Part shown: positions 46,954-57,093 of the stretch, piece after piece
Numbering within the stretch: position 1 is the first letter of the stretch
Layout of the letters: the number at the start of each line of letters is the position of its first letter
Assembly: GCA_903842345.1 (NCBI GenBank)
Contig: CAIMLR010000007.1
Span: forward strand, 124,001-188,000
Direction: 5' to 3'
Length of the DNA stretch: 64,000 nt
Origin: an uncultured Myxococcales bacterium
GTDB lineage: Bacteria > Myxococcota_A > UBA9042
Made by a program: the position numbers and the translations under genes
The notes under the pieces: model-generated
Database searches by the model: none
What the model was told of the DNA's origin: nothing
The model's input: only the letters and a program-made list of their open reading frames with translations

Positions 46954-48333
46954 CTAGAACGACCACGTCAGCGAGAAACTGGAGGGCGAAACGCCGATCA
47001 TCGGCAAGGCGGCAGCCACTGGCGCCGCTTCCACCTGCGTGTGTTTGCGCGTCGAGGGCGCTGCGTCATGCGGGGCAAAGAGCCACCACGCGGCGCCCGC
47101 TGCAACCAGGACGCCGCCGCTGACGATCAGCGCATTGGCCAGCGTCGCGTTGTGCGTCGCGGACGTCGCAAGCGTATCAACCTGGCCGCTATAGGTCGCA
47201 GTCTTGGGATTCAGCCCGTTGGCTGAGCTCGCGTCGCTCATCGCCTGGATGCCAAACCAGCCGCCCGCGCCCAGCGCCAACACGCCCAGACCGGCCACCG
47301 TATACGGCCCGACCTTGTGGATCCAAGAGACTTTGCCCGCCGTGTCCGCGTGCTTCTCAACGCCCACCGGCGGCACGACGTCCTGCTTGACCACCGGCTT
47401 GGGCTCTTCAGCCGGCGGCGGCGGTTCCACGACCTTTGGCTGCTCAACGGGCTTGGCCACTTCCACCGGCTTGGGCTTCTCAACCGGCTTGGGCGGCTCG
47501 ATCGCTTTGGCCACTTCCGCCGGCTTGGGTTGCTCCACCGGCTTGACGGGTTGCACGGGCGCGACCGGCACGATCGGCGCTTCAGCCACCACCGGCTTCG
47601 CCGTTGCGGGCGGCACCACTGGGACAACGACTGGCGTTTCCTCCGGCTCCGGCTGGGCATTGACCATCGCCGCGCCCTGATCTTCAGGGACCAGCGCAAT
47701 CGCTACGAGGCTGCCATCGCCACCGACTTGCACCGTGCGCAATTCGCTGCTGAAACCTTTGGCCGTCGTCTCCATCGCCCACGTGCCAGGCGCGAGCCAC
47801 GCGTGTCCGGAGCCAATCAGCACGCGTTCCGCGCCGCGATGGCTCTTGCGATCGGCGCGGCTCAGCTCAACCCGCGCGCCTTCAGGCCGCACCAGGATCG
47901 CAACGCGCACGAGTCCCGCCGGAATCTGCGGCGTGACGCGCGCCACGACCTGCTCAGCCCGCTGTTTCTCGCCGGGATTGAGATCGCGCGCCAAGGCCCG
48001 CGTCGCCGTTTCACGCGCTTCTGCATACAGCCGCGCCCGTTCCTGCGCCTCCGCCTGCTCCACCACCCAGATCGGCTCGCCGCCCAGCCGCGTCGCCGCG
48101 CGCCAGTGCTCGGCCGCCAATTGTTCAAGCCCTGCGCGGGCTTCGACGCGCGCCAAGCTGGCAAGACGGAGGGCTTGGGTGTAGCGCTCGGGACCCGTCG
48201 GGCCTTCAACGTCGAGGCGGCCGGACTGCTGGACAACTTGGTTGCCGCTGCCGCACGCCACAAGTGTGCAGAACCAAACGCAGAGCAAGGACGGCCCAAA
48301 CAGCGCGCGGGTGCGAGGCTGGGGCAAGGTCAT
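46954..48333 (-). CDS. PEGA-domain lipoprotein with Pro-rich linker and two C-terminal membrane helices
   Basis: This 459-residue protein has a lipoprotein signal (PSLLCVWFCTLVAC), then a helical region (YTQALRLASLARVEARAGLE). A PEGA-like beta domain follows (VRVAILVRPEGARVEL ... HAWLAPGTWAMETTAKGFS), then a 120-residue linker dominated by KPVE/PKPVE repeats. Two hydrophobic helices close the protein (VAGLGVLALGAGGWFGIQAM and ALIVSGGVLVAAGAAWWLFA). A lipid anchor plus C-terminal helices is an unusual combination. It ends eight bases before the MopE-like gene. Function unknown. Confidence 0.78.
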   Translation of the reverse strand: MTLPQPRTRALFGPSLLCVWFCTLVACGSGNQVVQQSGRLDVEGPTGPERYTQALRLASLARVEARAGLEQLAAEHWRAATRLGGEPIWVVEQAEAQERARLYAEARETATRALARDLNPGEKQRAEQVVARVTPQIPAGLVRVAILVRPEGARVELSRADRKSHRGAERVLIGSGHAWLAPGTWAMETTAKGFSSELRTVQVGGDGSLVAIALVPEDQGAAMVNAQPEPEETPVVVPVVPPATAKPVVAEAPIVPVAPVQPVKPVEQPKPAEVAKAIEPPKPVEKPKPVEVAKPVEQPKVVEPPPPAEEPKPVVKQDVVPPVGVEKHADTAGKVSWIHKVGPYTVAGLGVLALGAGGWFGIQAMSDASSANGLNPKTATYSGQVDTLATSATHNATLANALIVSGGVLVAAGAAWWLFAPHDAAPSTRKHTQVEAAPVAAALPMIGVSPSSFSLTWSF

Positions 48334-48450
48334 TGGGGGTCTGGAGCGCGCACAGCTCATCAGTGCCAGACTACGGGCAGGCCCTTGGAGTGTCAACGAA
48401 ACCGCCCGCAAAACCGCCGCGCCGGACAACGCACGCGCCCTATCGGCCAA

Positions 48451-48723
48451 CTACTTGCCCAGCGCCGCCTTCATGCGCGCGAGGCGAGGCGCAACGTCGC
48501 CGTCCAGGCCAAACGTCCGCCCGGCTTCCTTGAACGCCACGCTGCCGGCAACCTCGTCCAAGCCGTGGCTGCCAAACGCGCGGCGCTGGACGCCCATTGC
48601 GAGGTCCATCAGGCGCGGGACGTCGCCCTTGGCCTTGGCGGCGGCGTAGTCGGCGCGGAACGCCGCGTCTTCAAAGCCGCGGACGATCTCCTCGAGGATT
48701 TCCAGAAACACCGACTTGTCCAT
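48451..48723 (-). CDS. Small helical protein next to the double-AAA ATPase
   Basis: This 90-residue protein reads as almost entirely helical: MDKSVFLEILEEIVRGFEDA, RADYAAAKAKGDVPRLMDLA, then FGLDGDVAPRLARMKAALGK. There is no signal peptide and I recognise no family. GAGG is six bases before ATG 48723. It starts eight bases after the ATPase stop, so a partner or adaptor role is plausible from position only. Confidence 0.65.
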   Translation of the reverse strand: MDKSVFLEILEEIVRGFEDAAFRADYAAAKAKGDVPRLMDLAMGVQRRAFGSHGLDEVAGSVAFKEAGRTFGLDGDVAPRLARMKAALGK

Positions 48724-48731
48724 GGCCATCC

Positions 48732-51080
48732 TCAATCGTCGGGGTAGATGCGAACCACGCGTCCTGCGTCTTTGTACTCGCGTTCTCCGGCCTTGGCGAG
48801 CAGCGGGTAGCTCAGCGGCAACCGGGCATCGCGCGCCCACACCGCCGCACGCAGCACGGCGTTTTGAATCTGGCCGCCCGTCAGTTCCCAGTCCGCTGCG
48901 AGGTCGCCCAGCTTCAGCTCGGCGTCCTGCGGCGCGTCCGCCGGAATCATGACCTGCCACAGCCGCGCACGTTCCGCGACTTCCGGCGGCGGAAAGTGCG
49001 GCTTGAAGCGGATGCGCCGCAGGAACGCGCCGTCAATCGCATCGGGATGGTTGGACGTCAGGATCACGACGCCGTCAAAATCCTCCAGCCGCTGCAGCAG
49101 GTAGTTCACTTCCAGATTGGCGTAGCGATCAACCGACGACTGCACGTCCGTGCGCTTGGCAAAAAGCGCGTCGGCTTCGTCGAACAACAGCGCGATGCCA
49201 GCGTCCTGGCTGGCGTCGAACAGCTTGGACAGCCGCTCCTCCGTCTCGCCGATGTACTTGGAAACGACGCTGGCGAGGTCGACGCGGAACAGTTCCAAGC
49301 CGAGATCGCGCGCGACCAGACCGGCGCACAGCGTCTTGCCGGTGCCGGACGGGCCGGAGAAGAGCGCGGTCAGCGCCCGGCCGTAGCCCATCGTGCGGCC
49401 GTAGCCCTGCTCGTCCAGCACAAAACCCGCGTGGCGGCCAAAGCGCACCATCTCGTCCAGCACTTCGCGGGTGTCGTCGGGCAGGATCGTCGTGTTCCAG
49501 CGGCCGCGCACGTTGACGCGCGTCGCGAGCCCGGCAAGGCGTGAGCTCGCCACTTCGCGGCACGCGCGCTCCACATCGCCGACGGCCAAGCGCGTGGTGC
49601 TGGCGTTGCGGGACGTCGCAGCGGCGAGTGCCAGGCTCGACGCGAGGTCGATTTCGTCGACTCCAAACTTGTAGACGCTCACGGACGCCACGGTGTCTTC
49701 GACTTCCGCCGCGGCCATCCGCTCCGCCAAACGGTTCAGCCAGAGCGCCTTGCGTTCGTCCACGGCCAGCGCTGCGGTCGGCAGCTCCACGCAGCCCAAT
49801 TCCCGCAGCAGCCCCAAGCGCGCGCGCGGCGTCAAATGCGTCGATTCCGCCGATCGGCCGACGTGACCGTGAAAGAACAGCGTCGTTGTCTCGCGCTCCA
49901 GCAGGTGCAGCAGGCTGGCCAAGCGCTCCGCGCCGTGTTCGCCGGAATCGATGGCTTCCGTGTGGCTGAAGAACACGCCCGATCGCGCCAGGCGCGCGCG
50001 GCCCAACAAGCTCCCGAGGCGGGTGAGATCGCCTTCCAGGAGCAGATCCAGCCGCACTTCCAGCATTCCTTCGCCCAACTGCGAGAGCGCCTCGCGGGCC
50101 AGCCGCAGCGCACCAGCGCGCTCAGAGCCGACGACGAGGAACCGCCGACGACCGCGAAATCCCCGCGTCAGCGCCTCCCGCAGCACCGGCGTCAGCGCCG
50201 GGGACGCGGTCTCCGTCCGCAGCGGGTGGGCAAGGACGCCGGTCATGTCATCCAATTCCGACGGCACGCCCAGCAGGTGCCGGCACACCCAGCGCGCGAC
50301 TTGCCACCGCGTGCTCTCCGCGCCGTCACCCGCCACGCGCACGAGACCGTAGCGCCGCAGCGTCGCGTTCTGCGCCAGATCCGCCAGCACCGCCGCGCCG
50401 CGCATCGCAAACGGATCCAGCGCGTGCAGCAGCAAGTCCTCGGGCCACGCGGTCTGCGTTGGATCGCGCCAGAGCGCGCGGTAGAGCCACAGGAACTCCG
50501 GCACCAGCGCCGGCGCCAGCAGCAGCCAGAGCGCGTCGCACGCCAGATCGTTCAGGCCAAACGCCGCGCGCAGCTCGTCAAACCGCCGCGCCGTGTCGCT
50601 CGCCGGCGCGATTGCGTCATACGGCGTCGCCAGTTGGGCATCAAGCCGCTGCACAAAAGCCTGCCGCTCGGCGTCCAGCGCTTCCCCGCGCAAGCAACGC
50701 AGCGCGGTCGCGTCCAGGGTCGCCCCGACGCTGCTTGGCCACGGCGTTCGCGTCGGGTCATCGCCCGGACGTTCCCAGGGCCGCAGCACCGCCAGATACC
50801 GCTGGAGCAGCGCGCGCACACGGTCCAGGTACGGGGCAAAATCGACCGCCGCGCCAGCCAGCCAGGGCGTCTCCGTCGCTACCGCGCCATCGGCGTCGCG
50901 CAGCAGCTGCCGCACCAGCTCCAACTGCGCCGCCGTCAGCGACTCCGTCGTGATTTCCGGGTCAATGTGTGCTTCTTGGAGGATCGCCTTGGCGCGCGAG
51001 CGGCTCACGCCCGGCAGCCAGGTCAGCGCCGTCTCAATCGGTCGGTGCGGCGGCAAGCCTGTCAGTCCGAGTCGCGCCAT
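48732..51080 (-). CDS. Two-domain AAA+ ATPase with degenerate first module
   Basis: The 782-residue protein has a helix-hairpin-like start (GVSRSRAKAILQEAHIDPE) and a long helical region. A first AAA-like module lacks the P-loop Lys: VVGSERAGALRLAREAL, about residue 320, then VFFSHTEAIDSGEHGAERLA. A second module is intact, with GPSGTGKT (about 575), LLFDEADALFAKRTD (about 633), VVILTSNHPDAIDGAFLRRI and a lid. This order resembles the ATPases of contractile-injection loci, but no sheath, tube or baseplate gene is present here. It is probably a remodelling ATPase acting with the small protein downstream. Confidence 0.78.
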   Translation of the reverse strand: MARLGLTGLPPHRPIETALTWLPGVSRSRAKAILQEAHIDPEITTESLTAAQLELVRQLLRDADGAVATETPWLAGAAVDFAPYLDRVRALLQRYLAVLRPWERPGDDPTRTPWPSSVGATLDATALRCLRGEALDAERQAFVQRLDAQLATPYDAIAPASDTARRFDELRAAFGLNDLACDALWLLLAPALVPEFLWLYRALWRDPTQTAWPEDLLLHALDPFAMRGAAVLADLAQNATLRRYGLVRVAGDGAESTRWQVARWVCRHLLGVPSELDDMTGVLAHPLRTETASPALTPVLREALTRGFRGRRRFLVVGSERAGALRLAREALSQLGEGMLEVRLDLLLEGDLTRLGSLLGRARLARSGVFFSHTEAIDSGEHGAERLASLLHLLERETTTLFFHGHVGRSAESTHLTPRARLGLLRELGCVELPTAALAVDERKALWLNRLAERMAAAEVEDTVASVSVYKFGVDEIDLASSLALAAATSRNASTTRLAVGDVERACREVASSRLAGLATRVNVRGRWNTTILPDDTREVLDEMVRFGRHAGFVLDEQGYGRTMGYGRALTALFSGPSGTGKTLCAGLVARDLGLELFRVDLASVVSKYIGETEERLSKLFDASQDAGIALLFDEADALFAKRTDVQSSVDRYANLEVNYLLQRLEDFDGVVILTSNHPDAIDGAFLRRIRFKPHFPPPEVAERARLWQVMIPADAPQDAELKLGDLAADWELTGGQIQNAVLRAAVWARDARLPLSYPLLAKAGEREYKDAGRVVRIYPDD

Positions 51081-51115
51081 GGCCAGAACCTACTGCCGTT
51101 CAGGACCGTGCGCAA

Positions 51116-52414
<1,299 letters not shown>

Positions 52415-52647
52415 TCAAATGCCAACATGCAGGTCCCGTTGGCGCGCGCACTGGACCACAACGGCGGCTGGCACGCAAGGGCGGGCGCGTGAATGGTTGG
52501 TGACACCGATGTCGCAAGGCCGCTGCGGCGCGTCGTTTGACAAGAATGTCAGGTCGTCGGTCCTCGCTTTGCGCTGGGCGGGATCGCTCCGTAGGGTTCG
52601 ATCAGGTCATACGGCGCGATCCCCAGCTGCCGGACCCGGAGGTCAGG

Positions 52648-53088
52648 ATGAAGACGTGGAAGCTGTTCATGGCGGCGATGGTGTTGACCGGAAGCGTGGC
52701 GAGCCAGGCTTGGGCGGACGACGATGCGATCAGTTCGCCCACCGATGCGTCGGCAACGGACGACGCGACGACCCAACCGGCGGATGCGTCGGCCACCGAG
52801 GCAGATGCCACGGCACCTGCGGCGGATGCGTCGGGCACGGCGGTCGATGCGGCGCCGACGGCAGACGCGGCGACAGCGGCGGATGCAACGGCGGCGGATG
52901 CTGCGGCAGACGGCACTGCGACGAGTGGCCCAGGCGACGGCGATCAGGATGGCGGCAAACACGGCGGCGGCTGCACGGCCGGCACGACAGCCAACAGCCC
53001 CATCGCGCTCGGCCTCGCAGGCGCAGTGCTCGGTTGGCTCGTGTCCCGCAGCCGCAAGCCCGTCAAGGCGCCCGTCCGCAGCCGCTGA
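52648..53088 (+). CDS. Secreted Ala/Asp/Thr-rich protein with MYXO-CTERM-like tail
   Basis: A Sec signal (MKTWKLFMAAMVLTGSVASQ, then AWADDD) is followed by about 70 residues of low-complexity ADATA/DASAT repeats and a Gly/Asp stretch. The end is a sorting-like tail: GGGCTAGTTANSPIALGLAG, then a short hydrophobic stretch (AVLGWLV) and Arg/Lys (SRSRKP). A Cys before a hydrophobic stretch and a basic end is the MYXO-CTERM layout, which is processed by a myxosortase in Myxococcota. GGAGG precedes ATG 52648. It may be a short surface stalk protein; no domain is seen. Confidence 0.72.
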   Translation: MKTWKLFMAAMVLTGSVASQAWADDDAISSPTDASATDDATTQPADASATEADATAPAADASGTAVDAAPTADAATAADATAADAAADGTATSGPGDGDQDGGKHGGGCTAGTTANSPIALGLAGAVLGWLVSRSRKPVKAPVRSR

Positions 53089-53092
53089 TCCG

Positions 53093-54832
53093 CTACGGCA
53101 AGGAGCCCGCGCAGTTCGTGTTGCTGCGGAAATCGATGTAGAGATACGGGTTGAAGCAGTAGTCCAGCGACCAGCCGGTCTTCTTGATGGCGTCGAACAT
53201 GCCCAGCGGCTGCTTGGTGTCCTCAAACCGCTTGGCGTTGGCGAAGCCCGGATCCAGGAAGATGGTGCCCACCGGCAGGTCGTAGAAGTCGGCGCCTTTC
53301 CAGCGCCACGCCCAGGGCGGTCGGCTGGCATCGGTATCCTTGTTGTAGAACTTGCCGCCCATGGCGACCAACTTGTTCCCGGCTGGGCGGCCGGTCGGCG
53401 GCACGTAGGTGTAGCTCGCGTCGATCCACATGCCATCGGCGCCGACGTCCTGGCGGCGGGGCCACCACGTGTCATAGGTTGAAACGAGGCCATACGTTGC
53501 CGCTGGACCTGGCGCCGCAGCGGTCGCCGGCTCAGTCGGCGTCACACCGGGCGCATAGTCAACCCACAGGAGCGTCGCCTGCGTGGAGGCGTTGTTGGTG
53601 CAATTCAGGCTGTCGCCACTGTCCAGCCACAGGCAACTTTGGTGGTTGCCTGACGTCAGGAACGCGGGAAAACGCTTGGGCGTACACCCCGCGATGGTCT
53701 CGCAGCCCCACGTATCCTTGGCCGAGGGGAACAGCGTCGCTTCCGGCAAGACGCCGCGCACATAGCCGGTCTTGGGAATGCCGCTCTCGGCCGTGACCCA
53801 CGTCCACTGCTCTTCCATGCTCTTTTGCTTGAACCACGTGGTCACGGCGACCGGATGCTCCGTGGGCCAGCGCGCCACGGCGACCGTAGCGCCCGAGGCG
53901 TCATTGTCAAAGGCCACGCCAGCCAGGACGGTTGTGCGATGCGGCCAGAAATAGACGTAGGTAATGAAGAAGTGGCTCTGCGTCTCGATCACCGACCAGC
54001 CGACCTCGCCGAGCGCCGGGAACTTCGTAAAGTTCATGCCGTTGTCGCCCGCCTGCCAGTTGCCGTCGTAGTCAAAGGACCGCAGCTGATCGTACTTGTC
54101 ATTGCCTGACGCCACGGCCTGCCGCAGCGTCGGCGCGTAGCGTTGCGCCAACTTCGCGTAGGGCGCCATGCCGTCAAAGCCGCGGACGTAGAAGTGGAAG
54201 CCAGTCTGGTTGGGCAGGTTGTAGCCGATCTCCGCCTGGACGAGGGGCGACAGCGTCACGTCCACGCGGCTCGCCGGCAGGACCGGCGACGTGGAGGTAA
54301 ACGAGAAGGAATTGCACGCGACGCTGAACTTGCCGTCGATGATCTCGCCGTTGACGACGACCTGGACGGTGTTGGGGCCAATGACGACGGCCTTGACCTG
54401 CGTGTTGAACGTGATGGTGAACGTGAATGGCACGCCGACGCCAGCGCCGCCGTCGGGCGGATCAGTGGAGACGATGTGGAAATCCGTGACTTTGCCGCCA
54501 CCGCAGCCGACGTCGCTCGCGTCCACATCCGCGCCCGGACCGGTGTCGAGGATGAACACGCCATCCTTGAGCTGCACATCCTCGCCGGCGTCGACAAGCG
54601 TCGCGTCCGCGCCATCGGCGATCGCATCCGCGCCATCGGTGGTATCGCCATCGGTCGCGTCCAGGCCGTCCTGCGCGCCGTCTGGCAGCTTGACGTCCTG
54701 CTTGGCGACGTCGCCGGTCGCATCGCCACCGCTGCCCGTGCCCGTCGAGGTGTCGCCGCAGCCGCTGCCCAAGGCACCCATGCACGCGACGCACAACAGC
54801 GCGCGCCACTTCATCTGAAGACCGTTGCCCAT
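53093..54832 (-). CDS. Asp-rich lipoprotein with an Ig-like domain and a Vps62-like region
   Basis: A lipobox (GALGSGC) follows a short signal. The next 80 residues are an Asp/Val/Ala-rich leader (DATDGDTTDGADAIADGADA). An SbsA-type Ig-like domain follows (STDPPDGGAGVGVPFTFTIT). The rest (about 380 residues) begins KLAQRYAPTLRQAV and has ITYVYFWPHRTTV, WTWVTAESGI and Cys-containing loops. Its start and aromatic pattern recall Vps62/DUF946 proteins, but this is weak. ATG 54832 was preferred for GGAG eight bases before it; an internal ATG at 54814 is possible. It is convergent with the MYXO-CTERM-like gene. Confidence 0.72.
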   Translation of the reverse strand: MGNGLQMKWRALLCVACMGALGSGCGDTSTGTGSGGDATGDVAKQDVKLPDGAQDGLDATDGDTTDGADAIADGADATLVDAGEDVQLKDGVFILDTGPGADVDASDVGCGGGKVTDFHIVSTDPPDGGAGVGVPFTFTITFNTQVKAVVIGPNTVQVVVNGEIIDGKFSVACNSFSFTSTSPVLPASRVDVTLSPLVQAEIGYNLPNQTGFHFYVRGFDGMAPYAKLAQRYAPTLRQAVASGNDKYDQLRSFDYDGNWQAGDNGMNFTKFPALGEVGWSVIETQSHFFITYVYFWPHRTTVLAGVAFDNDASGATVAVARWPTEHPVAVTTWFKQKSMEEQWTWVTAESGIPKTGYVRGVLPEATLFPSAKDTWGCETIAGCTPKRFPAFLTSGNHQSCLWLDSGDSLNCTNNASTQATLLWVDYAPGVTPTEPATAAAPGPAATYGLVSTYDTWWPRRQDVGADGMWIDASYTYVPPTGRPAGNKLVAMGGKFYNKDTDASRPPWAWRWKGADFYDLPVGTIFLDPGFANAKRFEDTKQPLGMFDAIKKTGWSLDYCFNPYLYIDFRSNTNCAGSLP

Positions 54833-54931
54833 GACCGTTTCTCCAACCGCCAGCCACGCCCCACGCGCGCTCAGGCTTGCCCACGACGCCGCGACGTGCC
54901 ACTGTCCCGGTCTCATCCAGCTGGGCCGCAC

Positions 54932-56959
54932 ATGGCCGAGCCGCACGTCAGGATGCTTGCCCCCCACTACCCGCGTCAAGAAGTCGTGCACACCCAAGAC
55001 CCGCTGCCCAAAACTGCGCGCTTCTACGAGCTGATGCTCGCGGGCCGGTTGCTGCGTTCGCGCCGCAGCTTGCACTTGTCGCTGGTCACGGCGATGTCGG
55101 TCGCCGGCATCGCGCTGGGCGTCGCAGCGCTGATCGTCGTGCTTGCAGTGAACACCGGATTTCAGGTCGCGTTCCAGGATCGGATCCTCGCAACCTACCC
55201 GCACCTCGTGATCATGAAACGCGGCGTGGATTTGCGCGAGTGGCGCGATGTGCAAGACAAGCTGCGCAACGTGGCCGGGGTACGCGTCGTGGCGCCGGCG
55301 ACGTATGACGACATGATGCTGTCGGCGGCAGGCGGTCGTGCGGGCGCGATTGTGCGCGGCGTGCCGGCGAGCACGGTCAATGGCCTGCCGGAGGGCGCGG
55401 TCGTGGCGGGCAAGCTCGACACGCAGGGCGAATTTCCGGTGCTGAAGCAGCAAAAATCCCAGCTGCGGGTGGTCAGCGGCATCGCCTCCGCGCGCCACGT
55501 GGTGGCAATTGGCGACGATTTTGCCGCGCCGTTCGCGCTGCTGCCGCCAGGCGTCGGTTCGGCCGCGCTAGTGGTATTTGACGCCAACGGCTGCGGTCAG
55601 AAGCCGGCGGAGAAGCCGGAGGATCCGGGTGTCTACCTGCTGGAGCCGAGCGGTCTGGAGCCGCTGCGCCGCAGCAAGCACGCGAAGTGCGCGCTCGTCG
55701 CGTCGTGGGAAGTGCTGGGCGGCCAGTACCTCGTGCGGTGGCAAGCCGACGGCGCCCAGCGCGAACAGACGGTGGAGTTGCACGAAGGCGAGACGCTCGC
55801 GCTCATTCTCCACGGCCAGCATGCCAGCGCCGTGCTGCCGCCGACTGAGCCCTTGTCGCCAGCGGTTGCCGCCGTCGCGCCCGTTCCGCTCGACCATCAG
55901 CCGCTGACCGTGACGCTGCCCGACGGCATGCAGCACACGCTGACGGAGCCGCAGTGGCTCGGTTTTGCCGGGGAATTGCCGGCGATGGCGCTCGGCGAAG
56001 GCCTCGCCAAGCGGCTGCAAGTGAAGGTGGGCGATGAAGTGCGCGCCGTTTCGCCATTGCGCGGCTTGGACAGCGGCGACGCCGGACAGGCGCAAGCCCA
56101 AAGCGCCAGCGGCCGTTTTCGCGTCGCCGCCATCATCCGCACCGGCTTCTTTGACCACGACCAACGCCTCGCACTCTGCGATTTTGCCGCCGCGCAGCGC
56201 TTCCTCGGCCGCGGCGATTTGGCGCGCTGGGTAGAAGTGCGCGTCGACGACCCGATCCTTGCCGCGGAACGCGCCGATTCCTTCCGCGCCGCGCTGGAGC
56301 CGACCGAAATTGGCGAATTGCTGAGCGATGCCAAATCGCTGCACGATCGCCTCGGGGCCATGCAGAAGGACAATCTGCCGGGCATGACGATCCGCGCGCC
56401 GACCAACACCGTCGCCGTGGTCGACAATTGGGTCAGCGCCTTTCGCGGGGCCCGGCAACTTCGTCCGCGCAATGGCAGCGCCTGGCGGGTGATCGACTGG
56501 CAAGAAATGAACCGCAACATCTTTGACGCGGCGCGCATGCAGAAGATCGCGATGTCCCTCTTCCCGTTCATCATCGTGCTTGTCGCCGCACTCAACGTCG
56601 TCGGCACGCAGGCGGTCGTCGTGCACGAGCGCGCCCGCGAGATCGCGATCATCCGCGCGATGGGCGGCACGCGGCGCTCAGTCGCCGCCATCTTTTTGGT
56701 GCAAGGTCTTGTCGTCGGCCTGCTGGGCACCGCGCTCGGCTTGGGCATTGGCGGTCTGGCTTGCCTGCTGCTGGACGCCGTCGGCTACCCGCTGGACCCG
56801 CAGGTCTACCTGATTTCAAGGCTGCCCGTGCTCATCGAGGCGTCGACGTTTGTGATCGCCGGCGTCTCCGCAACCCTGCTCGCGTTCGCCGCGGCGTGGT
56901 GGAGCGCGCAGAGGGCGGCAACACGTGCGCCGGTCGAGGCGCTACGCCGCTTGGATTGA
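54932..56959 (+). CDS. LolC/LolE-like ABC transporter permease
   Basis: This 675-residue FtsX-family permease has ARFYELMLAGRLLRSRRSLH, a first helix (AMSVAGIALGVAALIVVLAV), and NTGFQVAFQDRILATYPHLV, typical of LolC/LolE. The C-terminus has REIAIIRAMGGTRRSVAAIF and three more helices. LolC/E with LolD extracts lipoproteins from the inner membrane for LolA. The periplasmic part is about 270 residues longer than in E. coli LolC (399), with added beta segments at about residues 200-430. No lolD is adjacent. The start is either ATG 54932 or ATG 54953; neither has a strong ribosome-binding site. Confidence 0.8.
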   Translation: MAEPHVRMLAPHYPRQEVVHTQDPLPKTARFYELMLAGRLLRSRRSLHLSLVTAMSVAGIALGVAALIVVLAVNTGFQVAFQDRILATYPHLVIMKRGVDLREWRDVQDKLRNVAGVRVVAPATYDDMMLSAAGGRAGAIVRGVPASTVNGLPEGAVVAGKLDTQGEFPVLKQQKSQLRVVSGIASARHVVAIGDDFAAPFALLPPGVGSAALVVFDANGCGQKPAEKPEDPGVYLLEPSGLEPLRRSKHAKCALVASWEVLGGQYLVRWQADGAQREQTVELHEGETLALILHGQHASAVLPPTEPLSPAVAAVAPVPLDHQPLTVTLPDGMQHTLTEPQWLGFAGELPAMALGEGLAKRLQVKVGDEVRAVSPLRGLDSGDAGQAQAQSASGRFRVAAIIRTGFFDHDQRLALCDFAAAQRFLGRGDLARWVEVRVDDPILAAERADSFRAALEPTEIGELLSDAKSLHDRLGAMQKDNLPGMTIRAPTNTVAVVDNWVSAFRGARQLRPRNGSAWRVIDWQEMNRNIFDAARMQKIAMSLFPFIIVLVAALNVVGTQAVVVHERAREIAIIRAMGGTRRSVAAIFLVQGLVVGLLGTALGLGIGGLACLLLDAVGYPLDPQVYLISRLPVLIEASTFVIAGVSATLLAFAAAWWSAQRAATRAPVEALRRLD

Positions 56960-56985
56960 ACCCACCGCGCCTTGCGCACGATACT
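56956..56985 (+). promoter_or_regulatory. Candidate promoter for the barrel protein gene
   Basis: TTGAAC (56956-56961) and GATACT (56980-56985) are separated by 18 bases and match 4/6 each. The -35 overlaps the stop codon of the LolC/E-like gene, leaving about 100 bases before ATG 57094. Identified by eye. Confidence 0.3.
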
Positions 56986-57093
56986 TGCCGATGCAACTTC
57001 CCGCCGTTATGCTCGCGCTCCGGCACGGTTGGCTGTGGTTGGAAAACCCGGCGCACTGCAGTGCCCTGCCTTGACGGCGCGAGAGGAACCACG

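Noticed and set aside
44792-46957. A 721-codon plus-strand frame opposite the MopE-like gene
   Set aside because: It reads VAVVVxAVA-type repeats created by the complementary CDGxDND repeats, with no plausible start.
48732-51080. Part of a contractile-injection locus
   Set aside because: Only the ATPase is similar; no sheath, tube, baseplate or spike genes are in the window.
52537-52542. Promoter with a perfect TTGACA in front of the MYXO-CTERM-like gene
   Set aside because: No acceptable -10 hexamer lies 16-18 bases downstream.
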